Source: Candidatus Sulfotelmatobacter sp.
GTDB taxonomy: Bacteria; Acidobacteriota; Terriglobia; Terriglobales; Acidobacteriaceae
Length of the DNA: 7,641 bases
Assembly (NCBI GenBank): GCA_030044775.1
Contig: JASICF010000653.1
Span: 1-7,641, forward strand
Direction: 5' to 3'
Position numbers and translations under genes: made by a program. The notes below the pieces were generated by a model. It ran no database searches. It saw only the letters and a list, made by a program, of their open reading frames with translations, and had not been told where the DNA came from. Positions 1 through 3,995 of the stretch are shown piece by piece (position 1 is the first letter of the stretch; each line of letters begins with the position of its first letter).

Positions 1-20
1 ATTTCGAGATTGCCAGTCGT

Positions 21-3000
21 CTATCGCGACGCCTGGGTGACGATTGGCTTTGTCGGAGTCTTCAGTACCGGAAGCTTTGGCGTGACCGGTAATGGCCGGC
101 GCTGGATCACGGGTGCGCGCCGCGTTACCACACGCGAACGCGTTGCCGAGGAACTCGCTGACACCTCAGCCGACGCCAGTTTCGACGGCGCTTCGTAGCC
201 GATACGGGCCGTTTCCGGCGCGCCGAAAAGTTCCGGATGCAGATAGTGGCCACGATCCAGCGGAGCTTTTTCGACTTCCGTCTGGATGCGATGCGCGTCG
301 GCAAACGCGTCATGGCGAATGCCCGTCACTTGCCATGAGACCTCAACGTTCGGCAGGTTGGTTCGGATCTGAAACTGATTCTGCTCGATTTTCTTCGCGA
401 CGATCGCTTGTGCAAACTGACCAATCACCGTCAGTTGATAGCGAAAATCTTTGTTGAGAGCTTCGAACCAATCCGGCAGGGTCACCGTCGCCAGGCCTTC
501 GCCGTCGGTGGCGATGTTGCCGTTGTAAATGTCCATCATGTCTGGCGATTCGACGAAAGAGTGGTAGAGATACTTATTCGCCGGATCGAGCGGATGGTCG
601 ATCTTGAACGAACCGGAAGGCTTGGTCAGTGAATTGGTCACGTCGAGAGAAGTGATCGTCACCGTGGCGTTATTGTTCAGAGTCATCGGCGAAGGGCCGC
701 TGCCGTTGTTGATACGGAAAACGATCTTTCCGGTGCCACTGGCATTCAGATAGGTATTGCCGCTGCTATCGCCTTGCAGAGTATAGTTCTCGCAATTCGA
801 GGACATGCCAGTGAGAGCGAGCTGTATACCCATCGTGTTGCTGCAGCCGTCGCCGCCGATGTACGCGTAGGTTGGTGGGGTTGGTGGGAGTCCTAAGTTG
901 TTGATGGCGGCGACGATGGCAACCGCAGTCGATAGGGGCGAATCGTTAGCCGCGCTCACAGCAGCGTACCCGCCAACCGAATCGTTCTCTCCGGCTACCG
1001 CGGTCGCGTTATCAGCAGTGCCAACCAGACCGAACCCGGCGGTTGCGCTAGTGTCACCCCAGACCCCAATGTCAGCCCCCAAGTAGTTGATGGGACCTAT
1101 ACCACTGAGCGTGCCATCGCTACCAAAGATACCCGGTCCAATAACGAAGGAGCTCCCTAGCCCTTGCGGCCCGACTCCAAAAACGCCAGCTGCCGGGACG
1201 TTGTAGAAACCATTCGTCGGGCCCGCCACTGCGTAGATACCGTTCCCGCCTGTCTCGAACGAACCCGTACTGCCTCCACCGAAGAAGTCGGCTCCATCTC
1301 CGCCTGGCCCGACCGTGGAAGCCCCTCCCGTGAAATGGCCACCCAAGCCTCCGCCGTAACCTGCGGAGTTTGTGTCGTTTCCGCCAGCTCCTGTTACACC
1401 GGACCCGCCAGAAACGTTAGACCCGCTAACAGTTCCGGACGGTCCGCCATAGAACTCCCCCCCGACCCCCTGAATGCCAGCGCTGGTTCCCTCCACCCCT
1501 GTCCCGAAAATGCCCGCGGCCGTTCCGTAGATGCCGACACTCGGCCAAGATGACGTACTGGTGGAGGTTGCCTGGCCATATACGCCGACTCCGGTGGCAC
1601 TTGAAGAGACCCCATAGACACCGGTTGAAGACCCGCTGGTCGCCAGGTCGTTCCCCAGAACGCCCGTGCCGTTCGTTGCAATCCCACTTACGCCTGCGCC
1701 TCCGGCTGCGTTCGACGCTCCTGCGACACCGACAACATTTGAGCTGGCGCTGATCGCCTCAATCGAACCGGGAGCGTTCACGTAAATTCCATTCCCGTTG
1801 CCCGATTGGCTGACATAGAGCGTCGGCGCGAAACTGCTGTTGGTCAACTGCTCGTTTTGTGCCGTAACCTCACCCGTAGCCGAGATGTTGCCGGTGTCGC
1901 TGAGATTGCCGGTAATCGTCTGATTGCCGGTGAAGGTGTTGGCCGCGGAAAGCTGTGGAATTTTAGTCGTGTCCACGTTTAGCGTGACACTGCCGGTCGT
2001 GCCGCCACCGGTCAGATCAGTTCCCGCAGTCACACCGGTGATTGTGCCCGTGCCTGCCGAGGAACACGCCCATTTGCTCCCGTTCCACTGCAGGACCTGA
2101 TTTGTGGAACAGGTTGTGGCCAGCGACAGGCTCAGCGTTCCGCTGGTCCCTCCGCCGCTGAGTCCGCTGCCTGTGGCAGTAGTGACGCCCGTGATCGTGC
2201 CCGCGCCCGGGAAGGTCTGACCCTTCGAAAAGGTGATGAGTCCATCGCTGGCAATGTTAAGTCCCGTCTCAGCCGGAGTCGCCGTGCCTGATCCGAACAG
2301 CAGATTCAACGTAGCTGAGGGCGAAGGTGTGTCGTTGCCCGCTGGCTGCGCCTGCCACTGAAAAGTCTGCGCTACCGCAGCCGACGTCCCACTGTCGTAT
2401 GACGAAGCCGCAAAAGTCTCTGCCTGCGAATCCTTGCCTCCCGATGAAGTCGCCGTGCCCGTCGCGGGCAGATTCAGCTTTCCAGCCACACTGATCGCCG
2501 CCTTCCCGCTCTGCGTGACAATCGAATTCTGAATGTTGGTCGCAGTCGAGAACAGAGGAAGAACATTCGCAGTGCCGCCGCTCGTGGTCACGTCCGATGT
2601 TGTCGGAGGCACGGCCGATGCGTTGTTGTTTGCCGCGGCGGTGCTGGTTGGTGAAGCGTTGTCTGTGCTTCCTGCACTCACTGGCGCCGCCAGCACGAAG
2701 GCCGAAGGCGGCAGCCCCCCTATTGTTTGCGCATCTCCAGCCTTCAATGCATAGGGCGCGCTTACTAACAAGACCCGCGGTTGCTCGGCTTCCCCTTCGA
2801 CCTGCACGCCGAGCCAATGTGCCTGGCCGGCGACAAAAATGTCGGAGGGCAATCCGCTGCTGCTGGTCGAACCCAGCATGACTGTGTAATTGCCGTGCAC
2901 GTCGGGCTGCACGTTCTGGGTCTCCATCCATAACGCGGCGCCGCCGGTCTGTTCGAAATAAAGAGAGAACGTGACGGCAACAGTTCCGCTTAACGGCTTG

Positions 3001-3143
3001 CCATCAGGTTCCATCAATGTTCCGCTGAAATTAATCAGTGGTGGCACGACCGCGTTGGTATTGGTCGCCACCACTTGCGCCTGAGTGAACACGCAGCCGG
3101 CCAGTAAAAGCACCAGGCTTTGAAGTACCTGAAACCACTTCAT
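21..3143 (-). CDS. Large exported Acidobacteriota-type repeat surface protein
   Basis: This is a predicted exported protein of 1040 residues; no enzymatic function is recognisable. I chose the ATG at 3143 because AGGAG (3150-3154) sits six bases upstream and a clean signal peptide follows. Residues 1-23 give a basic start, a hydrophobic core and both a lipobox (LAGC, Cys17) and a possible signal peptidase I site (TQA/Q, after residue 22), so it may be a lipoprotein or a freely secreted protein. Residues 33-151 are a beta-rich domain (INFSGTL, LWMETQNVQPD, SAPYALKAGDA) that I recognise from many Acidobacteriota surface proteins. Residues 152-300 are Ser/Thr/Ala-rich. Residues 315-430 hold two GTITGVT modules and a TFTGNQTITGNLS stretch resembling phage fibre shafts. 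Residues 460-770 are Gly-rich GVxG repeats, probably a beta-solenoid. Residues 841-952 are a conserved C-terminal domain (KPSGSFKIDHPLDP, WQVTGIRHDA). The last 88 residues are basic and Pro-rich. An adhesin or surface-fibre role is inference. In-frame starts at 3191, 3194 and 3278 (TTG) are possible. Confidence 0.9.
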   Translation of the reverse strand: MKWFQVLQSLVLLLAGCVFTQAQVVATNTNAVVPPLINFSGTLMEPDGKPLSGTVAVTFSLYFEQTGGAALWMETQNVQPDVHGNYTVMLGSTSSSGLPSDIFVAGQAHWLGVQVEGEAEQPRVLLVSAPYALKAGDAQTIGGLPPSAFVLAAPVSAGSTDNASPTSTAAANNNASAVPPTTSDVTTSGGTANVLPLFSTATNIQNSIVTQSGKAAISVAGKLNLPATGTATSSGGKDSQAETFAASSYDSGTSAAVAQTFQWQAQPAGNDTPSPSATLNLLFGSGTATPAETGLNIASDGLITFSKGQTFPGAGTITGVTTATGSGLSGGGTSGTLSLSLATTCSTNQVLQWNGSKWACSSAGTGTITGVTAGTDLTGGGTTGSVTLNVDTTKIPQLSAANTFTGNQTITGNLSDTGNISATGEVTAQNEQLTNSSFAPTLYVSQSGNGNGIYVNAPGSIEAISASSNVVGVAGASNAAGGAGVSGIATNGTGVLGNDLATSGSSTGVYGVSSSATGVGVYGQATSTSTSSWPSVGIYGTAAGIFGTGVEGTSAGIQGVGGEFYGGPSGTVSGSNVSGGSGVTGAGGNDTNSAGYGGGLGGHFTGGASTVGPGGDGADFFGGGSTGSFETGGNGIYAVAGPTNGFYNVPAAGVFGVGPQGLGSSFVIGPGIFGSDGTLSGIGPINYLGADIGVWGDTSATAGFGLVGTADNATAVAGENDSVGGYAAVSAANDSPLSTAVAIVAAINNLGLPPTPPTYAYIGGDGCSNTMGIQLALTGMSSNCENYTLQGDSSGNTYLNASGTGKIVFRINNGSGPSPMTLNNNATVTITSLDVTNSLTKPSGSFKIDHPLDPANKYLYHSFVESPDMMDIYNGNIATDGEGLATVTLPDWFEALNKDFRYQLTVIGQFAQAIVAKKIEQNQFQIRTNLPNVEVSWQVTGIRHDAFADAHRIQTEVEKAPLDRGHYLHPELFGAPETARIGYEAPSKLASAEVSASSSATRSRVVTRRAPVIQRRPLPVTPKLPVLKTPTKPIVTQASR
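288..623 (-). other. Conserved C-terminal domain of the surface protein
   Basis: Residues 841-952 run from KPSGSFKIDHPLDPANKYLY through SFVESPDMMDIYNG, ATVTLPDWFEALNKDFRYQL and TVIGQFAQAIVAKKI to VEVSWQVTGIRHDAFADAHR. I recognise this block from the ends of many otherwise unrelated repeat-rich surface proteins in Acidobacteriota and some other phyla. I cannot assign a Pfam name. It is not the SDRRLKEDI-type S74 chaperone. A folding, trimer-capping or surface-attachment role is an inference from its position after a beta-repeat shaft. Confidence 0.6.
834..1766 (-). repeat. Gly-rich GVxG repeat region of the surface protein, probable beta-solenoid
   Basis: Residues 460-770 contain many short degenerate units built around Gly-(Val/Ile)-x-Gly, for example GVAGAS, GVSGIA, GVLGND, GVYGVS, GVYGQA, GIYGTA, GIFGTG, GVEGTS, GIQGVG, GVFGVG, GIFGSD, GVWGDT and GLVGTA. 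Spacing is irregular (roughly 8-20 residues) and Ser, Thr, Ala and Asn fill the gaps. Such units commonly form stacked beta strands in secreted fibres. There is no enzyme motif. The DNA is degenerate between units, so this is an old protein repeat rather than a recent tandem duplication. Confidence 0.65.
1959..2201 (-). repeat. Two fibre-like GTITGVT modules within the surface protein
   Basis: Residues 315-344 and 366-395 of the surface protein share the pattern GTITGVT, then a short spacer, then L-(S/T)-GGGT-(S/T)-G-(T/S)-(L/V) with alternating hydrophobic residues. The offset between the two copies is 51 residues. The linker between them contains a Cys pair (Cys345 and Cys360) around NQVLQWNGSKWAC, which could form a disulfide outside the cell. 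The pattern is what I know from trimeric phage tail fibres and bacterial surface fibres; trimerisation here is inferred. Confidence 0.7.
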
Positions 3144-3149
3144 AAGCGA

Positions 3150-3154
3150 CTCCT
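3150..3154 (-). promoter_or_regulatory. Shine-Dalgarno site fixing the start of the surface protein
   Basis: On the minus strand this reads AGGAG, six bases before the ATG at 3143. It is much better placed than anything before the in-frame ATGs at 3194 and 3191, where only a weak AAAAGG lies one to four bases away. It is the main reason for taking the shorter start. Confidence 0.7.
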
Positions 3155-3250
3155 GCGTTTTTTTCTGAAATACTTGCCGGAATTTTTTCATCATGCCTTT
3201 TCTCGCTCTCTTCGGGGCCGCTCGTTGGGGGTGCTTCCGACTAAGGGTTC

Positions 3251-3278
3251 TGTATAGATAGGCGGAAAGCGCGAACAA
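3251..3278 (-). promoter_or_regulatory. Candidate promoter for the surface protein gene
   Basis: Minus strand: TTGTTC (3273-3278), a 16-base spacer, then TATACA (3251-3256). The -10 matches four of six consensus bases and the -35 three of six. Transcription would start near 3244, giving a leader of about 100 bases before the ATG at 3143. If real, the upstream TTG at 3278 could not be the start codon. The match is moderate and could be chance. Confidence 0.3.
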
Positions 3279-3349
3279 ATTGCCTCAACAGGAAAAAGCG
3301 GCAGTGCGCGGAGATCGAAAAATGGGCCGCCTAAATCGTCGAAATGAGG

Positions 3350-3355
3350 TATTAT
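3350..3355 (+). promoter_or_regulatory. Isolated -10-like hexamer upstream of the sigma/kinase operon
   Basis: TATTAT matches the consensus -10 at five of six positions and lies 64 bases before the sigma factor start. No acceptable -35 box is seen 16-18 bases upstream (the sequence there is GC-rich, around ccgcct), and there is no extended -10 TG. It may be a weak or activator-dependent promoter, or the operon may use another sigma factor. Low confidence. Confidence 0.2.
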
Positions 3356-3358
3356 GAA

Positions 3359-3395
3359 GGCCTTTTTTAGGCCCCTTCGGGCGGCCGTTCTCGGC
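3359..3395 (+). other. Cluster of small hairpins in front of the sigma factor gene
   Basis: Three short stems can be drawn. GGCCT (3359-3363) pairs with AGGCC (3369-3373) around a TTTTT loop. GCCC (3371-3374) pairs with GGGC (3379-3382). GCCG (3384-3387) pairs with CGGC (3392-3395). The first two share bases 3371-3373 and cannot form together. They may shape the leader RNA near the ribosome-binding site, but such stems are common in GC-rich DNA and none is followed by a proper T tract. Confidence 0.25.
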
Positions 3396-3409
3396 GGCTG
3401 CGGCTGATC

Positions 3410-3413
3410 GGAG
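3410..3413 (+). promoter_or_regulatory. Shine-Dalgarno site supporting a TTG start
   Basis: GGAG lies six bases before the TTG at 3420. There is no in-frame ATG near the beginning of the conserved sigma domain, and the domain needs the N-terminal residues from about position 8. This makes TTG the best start, and it may limit expression of the operon. Confidence 0.6.
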
Positions 3414-3419
3414 TATCTG

Positions 3420-3995
3420 TTGCCTGAAACTCAATCCAATGCCGTGACCCAGCTTCTGGTGCGCTGGAGGAAGGGCGATGAGCAGGCTCTGCACGATCTG
3501 ATTCCGATCGTCTACGAGGAGCTGCGCCGCCTGGCGCACCACTATTTGCGTTCTGAACGTCCAGAACACACTCTGGAAAGCGCGGCCCTGGTTCACGAGG
3601 CCTACCTTCGCCTGATGGGAGGTAAGCCGGTCGAACTGCAGAATCGCGATCATTTCTTTGGCGTCGCGTCGCGGCTCATGCGGCAGATTCTGGTAGATTA
3701 TGCGCGCAGCCGGAAAGCGGCCAAGCGCGACGGCGGCTGCAAGGTCAGCCTCAGCCACGCGATGGACCTTCCCCTCACGAACGATGAGGATCTGGTGGCT
3801 TTGGATCGCTCCCTGGAGGAACTGGCCCGCATCGATGAGCGTCAGGCCAGGATTGTGGAATTGAAATTCTTCGGTGGCCTTTCTTCGAGTTCTGCGGCCT
3901 CCGCATTGAACATTTCGAGGGCCACGGTTGACCGGGAGTGGGCGGTGGCCCGGCTATGGCTCAATCGGCACGTGCGCACTTCGACAGAGCCATGA
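3420..3995 (+). CDS. ECF-type RNA polymerase sigma factor, Acidobacteria/Planctomycetes kinase-linked type
   Basis: This is a predicted alternative sigma factor of 191 residues, normal length for the Sigma70_ECF (TIGR02999-like) group. The start is TTG at 3420, with GGAG (3410-3413) six bases upstream. Region 2 spans about residues 8-100: RWRKGDEQALHDLIPIVYEELRRLAHHYLR, then ESAALVHEAYLRL (53-65), then HFFGVASRLMRQILVDYARSRKAAKR, the stretch that contacts core polymerase and the -10 element. Region 4 spans about 136-186, with a helix-turn-helix at SSSSAASALNISRATVDREWAVARLWL for -35 recognition. The acidic region 2.2 motif of ordinary ECF factors (DAED) is replaced by ESAA at 53-56. The family is typically encoded beside a Ser/Thr kinase, as here: its stop overlaps the kinase ATG. 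No anti-sigma factor is seen, so control probably runs through the kinase. The target promoters are unknown. Confidence 0.92.
   Translation: MPETQSNAVTQLLVRWRKGDEQALHDLIPIVYEELRRLAHHYLRSERPEHTLESAALVHEAYLRLMGGKPVELQNRDHFFGVASRLMRQILVDYARSRKAAKRDGGCKVSLSHAMDLPLTNDEDLVALDRSLEELARIDERQARIVELKFFGGLSSSSAASALNISRATVDREWAVARLWLNRHVRTSTEP

Noticed and set aside
1164..1553. Plus-strand open frame of 129 codons
   Set aside because: It lies wholly antisense to the repeat-rich surface gene, in GC-rich DNA where stop codons are rare, and has Arg/Pro/Ser-rich sequence without any domain or ribosome-binding site.
2269..2931. Minus-strand open frame of 220 codons
   Set aside because: It is an alternative frame on the same strand inside the surface gene. 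Its product is Arg/Gly/His-rich low-complexity sequence, whereas the main frame has recognisable domains.
3285..3758. Minus-strand open frame of 157 codons
   Set aside because: It is antisense to the sigma factor gene, whose frame shows clear conserved regions 2 and 4; the antisense product shows no recognisable motif.
3938..3991. Earlier GTG start for the kinase
   Set aside because: The added 18 residues are only the sigma factor region 4 DNA read in another frame. The ATG at 3992 gives the conserved MTSEQWQQM start and the ATGA coupling.
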